From: B4-G1 sp964393895
GTDB lineage: Bacteria > Chloroflexota > Anaerolineae > B4-G1
Reading direction: 5' to 3'
Length of the DNA: 64,000 nucleotides
NCBI GenBank assembly: GCA_964393895.1
Contig: CAYMWP010000004.1
Span: 15,785-79,784 of the forward strand
This document shows, in pieces, positions 1 through 6,721 of the stretch. The notes beneath the pieces were generated by a model that searched no databases, was not told the origin of the DNA, and saw only the letters and a program-made list of their open reading frames with translations. Both the position numbers and the translations under genes were made by a program. The first letter of the stretch is position 1. Each line of letters begins with the position of its first letter.

Positions 1-1
1 C

Positions 2-274
2 GACATTCTCGGCTCGCGCCGCATAGAGGAAGCGCTCGCCAGGCTCAAGACCCACGCCGACGTGATCCTCTTCGACGCCCCTCCGGTCGTTGCCGTGACC
101 GATGGGGCCGTGCTGGCCACCAAGGTGGACGGCGTGCTGCTGGTCATCCGCGCCGGATACACGCGGCGGGATCACGCCCAGCGGGCCAAAGAGCTGCTGG
201 AGCGGGCGCACGCGCGCATCGTGGGGGCCGTGTTGAGTAACGCGCCACGCGACGTGGTGTTGGGCGGGTATTGA
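2..274 (+). CDS. C-terminal part of a bacterial tyrosine kinase (CpsD/CapB/Wzc type), cut by the window edge
   Basis: The reading frame enters from the left edge and stops with TGA at 272-274, so only about 90 C-terminal residues are visible. The stretch VILFDAPPVVAVTDGAVLA matches the Walker B (A') region of BY-kinases, where the Asp and the following DAPP lie next to the P-loop fold. VDGVLLVIRAGYTRR and VGAVLSNAP are the usual next strands. The Walker A motif must lie outside the window. These kinases control polymer length and export in capsule or exopolysaccharide synthesis, which fits the large polysaccharide locus downstream. The C-terminal tail is short, with a single Tyr (GGY) instead of the usual tyrosine cluster, so autophosphorylation may be reduced. 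The next gene starts 15 nt later. Confidence 0.8.
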   Translation, partial: DILGSRRIEEALARLKTHADVILFDAPPVVAVTDGAVLATKVDGVLLVIRAGYTRRDHAQRAKELLERAHARIVGAVLSNAPRDVVLGGY

Positions 275-289
275 CCAGGGAGGAGTAGA

Positions 290-1357
290 ATGAAAGGATT
301 GATTCTCAGCGGGGGCAAGGGCACCCGCCTCTACCCACTGACCTACACCAGCGCCAAGCAGCTCATCCCCGTCGCCAACAAGCCGGTGCTCTTCCGCGTC
401 GTGGAGGCCATCCGCGACGCTGGCGTCAGCGACATTGGTATCGTCGTCGGCGACACCGCCGAGGAGATCAAGGCCGCCGTCGGGCGGGGCGGGCGCTGGG
501 GCGTCGAGATCACCTACATTCCCCAGGATCAGCCCCTGGGGCTGGCCCACGCCGTCAAGGTGAGCCGGGATTTTTTGGGCGACGAGCGTTTCGTAATGTT
601 CCTGGGAGATAACGTCATCCAGGGGGGCATCTCGGAACTGATCGGCCAGTTCGCCGAGAGCGATTGGAACAGCCAGATCGTCCTGACGCGGGTGTCGCAG
701 CCGGAGCAGTACGGCGTGGCCGAGTTGGACGACTCGGGGCGCATCGTGCGCCTGGTCGAAAAGCCCAAGGAGCCACCCTCTGACCTGGCTCTGGTCGGCA
801 TCTATATGTTTGACCAGCACATTCACGAGGCTACGGAGAACATTGCCCCCTCCTGGCGAGGCGAGTTAGAGATCACGGACGCCATCCAATGGCTGGTGAG
901 TCACGACTATCGGGTTTACCCCTACGTCCACCGGGGTTGGTGGATTGATACAGGTGCTCCTAGCGCCATGCTAGAGGCCAACGGCCTGGTGCTGGAGGAA
1001 TTGACGCCCCAGGTCGAAGGATACATAGATCGTGATTCGGAGGTGGATAGCAGAGTGACGGTGGAGCCGGGGGCAGAGATCGTCAACAGCGTCGTGCGCG
1101 GCCCGACCATCATCGGTGAGCGCACCCGCATCGTCAACTCTTACGTTGGGCCATTCACCTCGATCTACCACGACGTCGTGATCGAGAATAGCGAGATTGA
1201 GCGGACTATTGTCCTGGAGCACAGCCTGATCCGCGACATCCCGGCCCGCATACAGGATAGCATCATCGGCCGCAACGTCACGCTCACTCGCTCCCCCATC
1301 AAGCCCAAGGCGTACAAGCTGACGCTGGGCGATCACAGCCAGGTTGGGATCTTGTAG
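290..1357 (+). CDS. rmlA: Glucose-1-phosphate thymidylyltransferase, long form (RmlA-like nucleotidyltransferase)
   Basis: 355 residues. The N-terminal nucleotidyltransferase domain opens MKGLILSGGKGTRLYPLT, the dNTP-binding signature of sugar-1-phosphate nucleotidyltransferases (GGxGTRL). FLGDNVIQGG carries the metal-binding Asp, and VEKPKEPPSDLALVGIYMF is the sugar-binding region. From about residue 240 the chain becomes repeats of hexapeptide left-handed beta-helix type (VVRGPTIIGERTRIVNSYVG), typical of the long RmlA form found in archaea and Gram-positive-like bacteria. The product would be dTDP-glucose (or another NDP-sugar) for surface polysaccharide. A GGAGGAG ribosome site lies just before the ATG. 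It follows the tyrosine kinase fragment by 15 nt, probably as one operon. The exact sugar specificity cannot be read from sequence alone. Confidence 0.88.
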   Translation: MKGLILSGGKGTRLYPLTYTSAKQLIPVANKPVLFRVVEAIRDAGVSDIGIVVGDTAEEIKAAVGRGGRWGVEITYIPQDQPLGLAHAVKVSRDFLGDERFVMFLGDNVIQGGISELIGQFAESDWNSQIVLTRVSQPEQYGVAELDDSGRIVRLVEKPKEPPSDLALVGIYMFDQHIHEATENIAPSWRGELEITDAIQWLVSHDYRVYPYVHRGWWIDTGAPSAMLEANGLVLEELTPQVEGYIDRDSEVDSRVTVEPGAEIVNSVVRGPTIIGERTRIVNSYVGPFTSIYHDVVIENSEIERTIVLEHSLIRDIPARIQDSIIGRNVTLTRSPIKPKAYKLTLGDHSQVGIL

Positions 1358-2867
1358 TTAACTTTCCTCTCGCAACACCACGCGCGCGGGCGCGCCCGCT
1401 GCGTCGTCCCAGTGCAGCAGTTCCGGCGGGCCTTTGCGCCCCCCAGGCCAGGCGGAAAAAGGTCAACGTCTCTCGCCCTTCGATGGGGCCCTCTTGGGCA
1501 TAGACCGGCACCCAGGCCCCGGTGTTGACGTACCACGTTTGCTTCCCCAGTTTCTCTATAGCTACCCGGTGGCTGTGCCCAAAGACGAGGTAGCGAACCG
1601 CGTGATCGGGTTTAAGAATGAGGTTCAGTTCACGCGCCACGCCTAGCAAATAGTCGCTCTCGAGAATATAGTCGAAACTGCGCTTTAGCCCGCGTCGCAG
1701 AAAGTAACCCAGCACCGCCGCCCCCAAGTACACGGCCGTCGTCCAACTCAAGTCCTCGACGAGAGTCAGCCCCGCCAGCACGAGGAACGTGGTAATGATC
1801 AGGATCATCGAGGCAGAGAGGAGGCCCCGGATCGTCGCGCCGACCCATTCTAGCCACACCGCGTCAACGCGCCGTTTCGCCAGGGCCTCGATCTCGCGCG
1901 TCACGTCCGGCGGCAGGGAGCCGTGGGTGGTTCCCTGTGATTGCCCCTGCCCCCGTTGGGCGCGTAGCGCAGAGGATGCTCTCTTCAGCAGTATATTCCA
2001 GTAGGCCCGCAGTAAGAGGTAGCCGCGAGCCACGACCAACTCGATTGTCCCGATGGGGTCATTTTCGAACGCCCATCCCAGATAGCGCGAGGCCGGCTTG
2101 ACGTTGTCGGCGAACGGGTGCTCGTCCTCCACCTCGTTGAGCACATAGCGCACAAAGAGGCTGCCCCACGGCAATTCGATCCGTTTCGGGTCGTCGGGGA
2201 GCACCGGGTTGACGTAATCGCGGAAATGGTTGACTGCTTCGTATTGCCCGCCGTGCTCGACGTAGACCCGCCCTGGCTCGTGATAGAACCAGGGGTAAAA
2301 GTGTATGCGCGCCCCTAGATCAGCCGGCGCAACTGCTAGATCAGGGTCGAGCGTCAGCCGCTCCCGTGCATAGGCTCGCTTTACCTCTTTGACGAATCGC
2401 TCTCGCACCTGGGGCCAGTAAAATTCGACGTCGTGGTTCCCTTTGACGACGGCGACTCGATTGCCGCGTGCCACGAACCAGCCCAGCGCGGCAAAAAACC
2501 GTTGGTGTCCCCGGGCGATGCGCCCGAGTTTCCACTCGGATTCCTCGGCCGTCGTTCCCAGGCCATAGTCTCGCTCATTGCGACTCAGGCTCTGGGGACT
2601 ATCCAATCCCTTGACTGCCTGCAACAACCTACCCTTCCCTGGCAGCGAGACCACCTGTAAAAAGTCGAGCAGGTCGCCGTTCAAGATCAGTGTCCACGGA
2701 CGACCGCCAAAGTCGGGTTGTTCTTTGGCCTCTTCGTGGTAGCGCAAAAAGCGCGCAAAGGCATCGTCGAACAGAAAATCTTCCAGGTTGGAGAACTTGG
2801 CAGTTTCGGGGTTCAATCCTTCGCTCAGGTGCAGGTCGCTCACGATCAGCAGATTGTGTTTTTCCAT
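1299..2867 (-). CDS. Calcineurin-like metallophosphoesterase with two membrane segments; probable frameshift near the 3' end
   Basis: The ATG at 2867 is preceded by GAGGAGAG and begins MEKHNLLIVSDLHLSEG. All blocks of a two-metal phosphoesterase are present: DLH, NGDLLDF, KGNHDVEF, and near the end VFGHSHRV. A hydrophobic stretch around ILIITTFLVLAGL followed by AVYLGAAVLGYFL suggests two membrane helices between the catalytic blocks, so the enzyme is probably membrane-attached. As written, the frame runs 59 nt into the convergent rmlA gene with an arginine-rich tail that looks non-native. Removing one C from the six-C run at 1439-1444 gives a sensible tail ending VVLREES at a TAA at 1358-1360, directly against the rmlA stop. 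The true end is therefore probably 1358. The substrate is unknown. Confidence 0.8.
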   Translation of the reverse strand: MEKHNLLIVSDLHLSEGLNPETAKFSNLEDFLFDDAFARFLRYHEEAKEQPDFGGRPWTLILNGDLLDFLQVVSLPGKGRLLQAVKGLDSPQSLSRNERDYGLGTTAEESEWKLGRIARGHQRFFAALGWFVARGNRVAVVKGNHDVEFYWPQVRERFVKEVKRAYARERLTLDPDLAVAPADLGARIHFYPWFYHEPGRVYVEHGGQYEAVNHFRDYVNPVLPDDPKRIELPWGSLFVRYVLNEVEDEHPFADNVKPASRYLGWAFENDPIGTIELVVARGYLLLRAYWNILLKRASSALRAQRGQGQSQGTTHGSLPPDVTREIEALAKRRVDAVWLEWVGATIRGLLSASMILIITTFLVLAGLTLVEDLSWTTAVYLGAAVLGYFLRRGLKRSFDYILESDYLLGVARELNLILKPDHAVRYLVFGHSHRVAIEKLGKQTWYVNTGAWVPVYAQEGPIEGRETLTFFRLAWGAQRPAGTAALGRRSGRARARGVARGKLTTRSQPGCDRPASACTPWA

Positions 2868-2886
2868 CGTCTCTCTCCTCGGTGGG

Positions 2887-2915
2887 AGTATAGCACAGGT
2901 GCGGCGCGTCGCCAA
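2887..2915 (-). promoter_or_regulatory. Likely promoter of the metallophosphoesterase gene
   Basis: On the minus strand TTGGCG (2910-2915) and TATACT (2887-2892) are separated by 17 nt. The -10 box is preceded by TGC, giving an extended -10 look. It lies about 20 nt upstream of the ATG at 2867. The -35 match is moderate. Confidence 0.5.
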
Positions 2916-2934
2916 ACTTGCGCCCGCGCCACAC

Positions 2935-2963
2935 TGGACAAGTTAGGTCAAAAGAGATATAAT
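2935..2963 (+). promoter_or_regulatory. Sigma-70-type promoter of the zinc-ribbon/TPR/propeller gene
   Basis: TGGACA (2935-2940), a 17 nt spacer and a perfect TATAAT (2958-2963) precede the ATG at 3000 by about 36 nt. With the minus-strand promoter at 2887-2915 it forms a compact divergent control region. Confidence 0.7.
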
Positions 2964-2999
2964 CGCCTCCGTCGTTCAATCCATCACCAGGGAAATTGT

Positions 3000-4874
3000 A
3001 TGCGTTGCCCCGAATGTAAAGCCAAGATCCCCGACAATCTTTCACTCTGTCCAGAATGTGGCACAATGGTGGAAGAAACGCGCCCCATGCGCGCCCTGGG
3101 GCGGTCCAAGCGGGGACCTTCTATTGATACCGAAGCAGCAGTGACGCCGGCGCCGGCGAAAGAAGCGCCCAAAATCTGGCGGCGCGTGCTCCGAGTGCTG
3201 CTCTGGATAATGGCCTTCCTGGCCCTCACGACACTGGGGGTGGGCATAGGCGCTTACTATGGCGTCCATCGAGGAGAGCGGGAGCGGGAGCAAAGCCGCC
3301 TGGCCGAGGCCGAGCAGCACTACCGGAGTGGACTGGAGCAACTGGACGCCGGTGAGTACGAGCGCGCCATCGCCGAGTTCGAGTACGTGCTCAAGATCAA
3401 CCCCAACCATCCCCTGGCTCCGCAGGGCATCGCCGAGGCAGAGGCGCGTATCGCCGCTATCCCTACCCCAACTTTGGAAACGTACGAGATCGTCGCAAGC
3501 GACCTGTACCAAAAGGCCCAGCGTCACTATCAAGCTGAAGAATGGGAAGACGCAGTCGCCGTGCTGACCCAACTGCGCGTGTTGGACCCGGTTTACGAAG
3601 CGGAAATGGTCGAAGAGATGCTCTTTACCAGCCTCTACAACGCGGGGATGGCGCTGCTGGACGAAAATCGCTTCGAGGAAGGGATCTTTTACCTGGATCA
3701 GGCCGTGGCCTTGCGCCCGTTGGACGAAGAGACGCTGGCCCAGCGCAGCCTGGCTATGCAGTATATGACGGCATTGGGTTACTGGGGGGTGGACTGGGAA
3801 CATTGCATTGACCGCTTTGGACAAATCTATGCCATCGCGCCCGACTATAAAGATGTCTTCCGGCGTCTCTACGACGCTCACGTGACCTACGCCGACGCCT
3901 GGTACGCCCAGGAAGAGATGTGCCCGGCCGAGGAGCAGTACACGCAGGCATTACAGTTGATAAACGACCCTCAGATCGAAGAGAAGCGGGCCGAGGCCGC
4001 CCAGGTCTGCGCCGTCGCAACACCGACCCCTATCGCACCCATAGAGGGCACGCAGACCATCACGCTGACCGAGATGCCGCCGGGGTTCAACACGGGCAAG
4101 CTGGCCTATCCCCTCTATGACGTCCAGACCGAACTCTACAACGTGTATGCCCTCTTCATTGACGGGCGACTGGTGCGCATGGCCGAGGGCGCCGACCAAC
4201 CCTGTTGGATGGGGAGCAGTGGGGCGCTGGGGTATCGCAACTTGCTCTCGCCCGGAATTTCGCTGTTGGTGCCCGGGGAGGCCACGCCGAGGCAATTGAT
4301 CTCGGGGACAGGAGTAGGCTGGCCCACCTTCTCACCCGACGGCGGCCGTATGGCCTACGCCGCGCGAGACGTGGCCGGGGAGTGGCAGGTCTATATCGCG
4401 CCGACGGACGGGTCGGCTGAGCCGCAAGTTCACGCGACGGGGCAAGGCCCGGTGTGGGGCCCCAACGGCTGGCTGGCCTGGACCGGCTGTGAGGCCGGCG
4501 GGGACTGTGGTATTTTTATGGATAATCCGGACGACGATCAGCCTCCCTCTCGCAAGACCGCCAGCATCAACGACATCGGCCTGAACTGGGATCCCAACGG
4601 CGGGCTGCTGGCCTACATGTCGGACATAACCGGTAACTGGGAGGTGTACCTGCTCAGCACCGGCGGGGGCGTCGTTGCGCTCACCGACGATCCGGCCTCC
4701 GATGGTCTGCCCGTCTGGTCGCCTGATGGTTCCAGCATCGCCTTCGCCTCCAACCGAGACGGCTCTTGGGGCCTCTACCTGATGGATCCGAATGGGGAAA
4801 ACCCGCACAAAATCCTCACCCTCGGCCCCAGCCTTCCCAGGTGGACGACCCAGCGGCTCTCGTGGGCGCCGTAG
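3000..4874 (+). CDS. Membrane protein with zinc ribbon, TPR repeats and TolB/PD40-like propeller
   Basis: 624 residues starting MRCPECKAKIPDNLSLCPEC, a classic double-CxxC zinc ribbon (residues 1-21). A single hydrophobic segment (about residues 66-88, VLLWIMAFLALTTLG) should cross the membrane. It is followed by tetratricopeptide-like repeats (YRSGLEQLDAGEYERAIAEF; YQAEEWEDAVAVLTQL) to about residue 330. The last third has WD40-like PD40 blades such as PTFSPDGGRMAYAARD and PVWSPDGSSIAFASNRDG. The cytoplasmic ribbon and extracytoplasmic TPR/propeller layout suggests a surface protein-interaction or sensing role; no catalytic motif is visible. The start is set by the promoter at 2935-2963 and the zinc ribbon. 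An in-frame extension upstream to 2718 overlaps the divergent gene and is rejected. The Shine-Dalgarno is weak (AGGGAAA). Confidence 0.78.
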   Translation: MRCPECKAKIPDNLSLCPECGTMVEETRPMRALGRSKRGPSIDTEAAVTPAPAKEAPKIWRRVLRVLLWIMAFLALTTLGVGIGAYYGVHRGEREREQSRLAEAEQHYRSGLEQLDAGEYERAIAEFEYVLKINPNHPLAPQGIAEAEARIAAIPTPTLETYEIVASDLYQKAQRHYQAEEWEDAVAVLTQLRVLDPVYEAEMVEEMLFTSLYNAGMALLDENRFEEGIFYLDQAVALRPLDEETLAQRSLAMQYMTALGYWGVDWEHCIDRFGQIYAIAPDYKDVFRRLYDAHVTYADAWYAQEEMCPAEEQYTQALQLINDPQIEEKRAEAAQVCAVATPTPIAPIEGTQTITLTEMPPGFNTGKLAYPLYDVQTELYNVYALFIDGRLVRMAEGADQPCWMGSSGALGYRNLLSPGISLLVPGEATPRQLISGTGVGWPTFSPDGGRMAYAARDVAGEWQVYIAPTDGSAEPQVHATGQGPVWGPNGWLAWTGCEAGGDCGIFMDNPDDDQPPSRKTASINDIGLNWDPNGGLLAYMSDITGNWEVYLLSTGGGVVALTDDPASDGLPVWSPDGSSIAFASNRDGSWGLYLMDPNGENPHKILTLGPSLPRWTTQRLSWAP

Positions 4875-4875
4875 C

Positions 4876-4904
4876 TTGACGAGAAGGGCTAACGGCGGTA
4901 TACT
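4876..4904 (+). promoter_or_regulatory. Promoter of the tRNA-Pro/Gly/Ile cluster
   Basis: TTGACG (4876-4881), 17 nt spacer, TATACT (4899-4904). The predicted transcript starts about 10 nt before tRNA-Pro, right after the preceding stop codon. Confidence 0.7.
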
Positions 4905-4919
4905 TACAATTGCACAGGA

Positions 4920-4995
4920 CGGGGCGTGGCGCAGATGGAAGCGCGCCGCGTTTGGGACGCGGAGGTCGCCGGTTCAAGTCCGGCCGCCCCGACCA
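4920..4995 (+). tRNA. tRNA-Pro (anticodon UGG), CCA encoded
   Basis: Full cloverleaf: acceptor CGGGGCG/CGCCCCG with the C1-G72 pair typical of bacterial tRNA-Pro. The anticodon stem CCGCG/CGCGG holds loop TTTGGGA (anticodon TGG), and the T-arm is GCCGG-TTCAAGT-CCGGC. Discriminator A is at 4992 and CCA is encoded at 4993-4995. It is first in a three-tRNA cluster. Confidence 0.95.
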
Positions 4996-4999
4996 GAGT

Positions 5000-5070
5000 G
5001 CGGGCGTTGCAAAATGGTATTGCCCCAGCCTTCCAAGCTGTTGTTGCGGGTTCGATCCCCGCCGCCCGCT
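5000..5070 (+). tRNA. tRNA-Gly (anticodon UCC)
   Basis: Acceptor GCGGGCG/CGCCCGC, anticodon loop CTTCCAA (anticodon TCC) on stem CCAGC/GCTGT, T-arm GCGGG-TTCGATC-CCCGC, discriminator T. The 3' CCA is not encoded. It lies 4 nt after tRNA-Pro. Confidence 0.94.
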
Positions 5071-5089
5071 CTTGACAATTGAATATGTA

Positions 5090-5534
5090 GGGCCCATAGC
5101 TCAGCGGTCAGAGCAGCCGGCTCAGGGGGCAAGGTCAGCTAAGTCCCAAAAAGCTCTTTTCGTCTGCGTTGGTGTGGTGGGCGGTTGAACAGAAGTGTGT
5201 TTGGCGACCTCTGAGAGCAGCCCCGCACACAATACAGTTATGCTTTTCAATCATAACCGTATTGTAGCAGGATAAGTTGACCTTTCAAGGGCTGCATAGG
5301 GAGAAACCCCTATGTGAAACCTGTCAAATTCGGGGAAGCCTAAATCTATGGATATGGTAATCCCGAGCCAAGCCCGCGAGGGAAGGTGTAGAGACTAGAC
5401 GGCAGGCACCCTGCGGAGTGGCAAGCACTCCATAGGGTGAAGGTATAGTCCAGCTCACAAACTCGAAAGGGGCAGCGAAAGCTGTAGTGAGATGCATAAC
5501 CGGTCGGTCCCAGGTTCGAATCCTGGTGGGCCCA
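5090..5534 (+). tRNA. tRNA-Ile2 (anticodon CAU) interrupted by a group I intron
   Basis: The exons are 5090-5122 and 5495-5534, giving a 73 nt tRNA when joined. It has acceptor GGGCCCA/TGGGCCC, D-arm GCTC...GAGC, anticodon stem GCCGG/CCGGT, loop CTCATAA (anticodon CAT), T-arm CCAGG-TTCGAAT-CCTGG and discriminator A. A G1-C72 pair excludes initiator tRNA. The run AGAGCAGxxGxCTCATAA is that of bacterial tRNA-Ile2, whose C34 becomes lysidine, rather than elongator tRNA-Met. The intron splits the loop after T33 (5122), just before the anticodon. CCA is not encoded. Without splicing no functional isoleucine-AUA decoder would form from this copy. Confidence 0.88.
5123..5494 (+). ncRNA. Group I self-splicing intron in the tRNA-Ile2 anticodon loop
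   Basis: The intron follows a U (5122) and ends in G (5494), as group I introns require. Core helices can be drawn: P2-like GCATAGGG/CCCCTATGT near 5294-5313, P3 CCTGTC (5320-5325) with GGCAGG (5401-5406), P4 TCGGG (5330-5334) with CCCGA (5362-5366), P7 GACTA (5393-5397) with TAGTC (5446-5450), and P8 CACCCT (5407-5412) with AGGGTG (5434-5439). AGAGACTAGACGG and GGTATAGTCC are the conserved R and S elements. No homing endonuclease frame is present. Group I introns in tRNA-Ile(CAU) are known from Azoarcus. I did not assign the guide sequence or P1 with certainty. Confidence 0.85.
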
Positions 5535-5542
5535 CAGTACTT

Positions 5543-5594
5543 TCTCCCCACGCCACTCATCGTGCAGATAAAGTGGCCGTGGGGAGATTTTTTT
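5543..5594 (+). terminator. Rho-independent terminator after the tRNA cluster
   Basis: The arms TCTCCCCACGCCAC and GTGGCCGTGGGGAGA pair with one bulge around a 15-base loop, followed by seven T residues at 5588-5594. It lies 9 nt after tRNA-Ile2. Confidence 0.85.
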
Positions 5595-5729
5595 ACTAGC
5601 CCGACAACGGCGGATTTAGCGCCAAAACGACAGGAACTTTGCATCAGAGGAGCGGGCACGCCTCGTGCGAGAGGGTCTCGCAAAAGCGGTTCTGCGCCTG
5701 GGATCGTCGAATCAGGGACTCGTATCAAT

Positions 5730-6686
5730 TCAGGCGATCTCGCCGGCGACGGCCTCGGCCAGTTGCAAGGCGCGCAAGCCGTCGCTGCCCGGCACGCGGG
5801 GAGAGTTATTTTCGCGCACACAGTCCGCAAAGTGGCGTAATTCCAGCATCAGAGGCTCGTACAGAGGAACGTGGATGCGCTCAATGACACTCTCCTGGCG
5901 GTACTTGGTGGTGTTGTGATTGTCGAGGTACTGGGGAAACGTCCGCCGGTGAACCAGGACAGACTTGTTCAGCAGGTCAGCTTCGACATAAGCTCCCTCG
6001 GCGATGACTTCGATGGCTCGGACCTTTTGCTCTGTCACCCGTGAGGCAAACAGAGTAGAGATGGGGCCACTACCAAAGGAAAGCTGGGCCACTGCGTGAT
6101 CTATTGCGCCGGTGTTGGTGGAGCGACCCCAGGCGGAGAAATTCTCCGGCTCCATCCCCACCAGGTCCATTATCAAATCGAGGTCGTGGATCATCAGGTC
6201 GCGGATGACGTCCACGTCGGTGTTGCTGGTGTCGAAAGGGCTCAGGCGGCGCATATTGATGCCGATGAGGGTCATGTCCTCGGTGACGTGCTTCAATTCG
6301 GTGAAGGCCGGGTTGAAGCGCTCGATGTGGCCGACCTGCAATATCAAGCCACGCTCGCCGGCTTTGTTCACCAGTTGCCGGGCCTGTGCGACGGTCTCGG
6401 CGATGGGCTTTTCAACCAGCACCGGCAAGCCCCGCTCCAGACACTCGTAGGTCAGAGAGTAGTGGGCGGGAGTAGAAGCTGCGATGGTGACAGCATCTAT
6501 CTGGGAGAGCAAATCCCCGTGGTCGGAAAAGTAAGCGGTTTCGTATTGATTGGCGATTTGTCTTCCACGTTCTTTGTCCGGGTCGGCCACACCGACCAGT
6601 GCGACGCGGGGCAAGTTGGCGCAGACGCGACAGTGCCGCTCGCCCATGATGCCGGCGCCGATGACGCCGATGTGTACGGTTTTCAC
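5730..6686 (-). CDS. Gfo/Idh/MocA family NAD(P)-dependent sugar oxidoreductase
   Basis: 318 residues from a GTG start at 6686 with GGAGG 8 nt upstream. The N-terminal Rossmann fold shows GVIGAGIMGERHC (nucleotide-binding GxGxxG). The family signature VEKPIAETVAQA carries the EKP motif that contacts cofactor and substrate, and VGHIERFNPAF is the stretch seen in WlbA/MviM-like UDP-sugar dehydrogenases. These enzymes oxidise or epimerise nucleotide sugars or inositols through NAD(P). Its position at the distal end of the polysaccharide locus suggests making an unusual sugar residue. It lies 36 nt after the giant surface protein gene on the same strand. The precise substrate is not readable. Confidence 0.85.
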   Translation of the reverse strand: MKTVHIGVIGAGIMGERHCRVCANLPRVALVGVADPDKERGRQIANQYETAYFSDHGDLLSQIDAVTIAASTPAHYSLTYECLERGLPVLVEKPIAETVAQARQLVNKAGERGLILQVGHIERFNPAFTELKHVTEDMTLIGINMRRLSPFDTSNTDVDVIRDLMIHDLDLIMDLVGMEPENFSAWGRSTNTGAIDHAVAQLSFGSGPISTLFASRVTEQKVRAIEVIAEGAYVEADLLNKSVLVHRRTFPQYLDNHNTTKYRQESVIERIHVPLYEPLMLELRHFADCVRENNSPRVPGSDGLRALQLAEAVAGEIA

Positions 6687-6721
6687 GAATACGTCCTCCA
6701 GGGAGAATTCAAGCCGGCACC

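Noticed and set aside
2718..2999. Upstream in-frame extension of the zinc-ribbon/TPR protein
   Set aside because: It overlaps the divergent phosphoesterase gene and crosses its promoter. The double CxxC ribbon begins exactly at the ATG at 3000.
4792..5188. Open frames over the tRNA-Pro/Gly cluster on both strands
   Set aside because: They overlap perfect tRNA cloverleaves and have no conserved protein motif.
5324..5887. Open frames across the intron and the 3' end of the oxidoreductase gene
   Set aside because: The region holds the group I intron core, the tRNA exon and a terminator. The frames are chance openings in GC-rich DNA.
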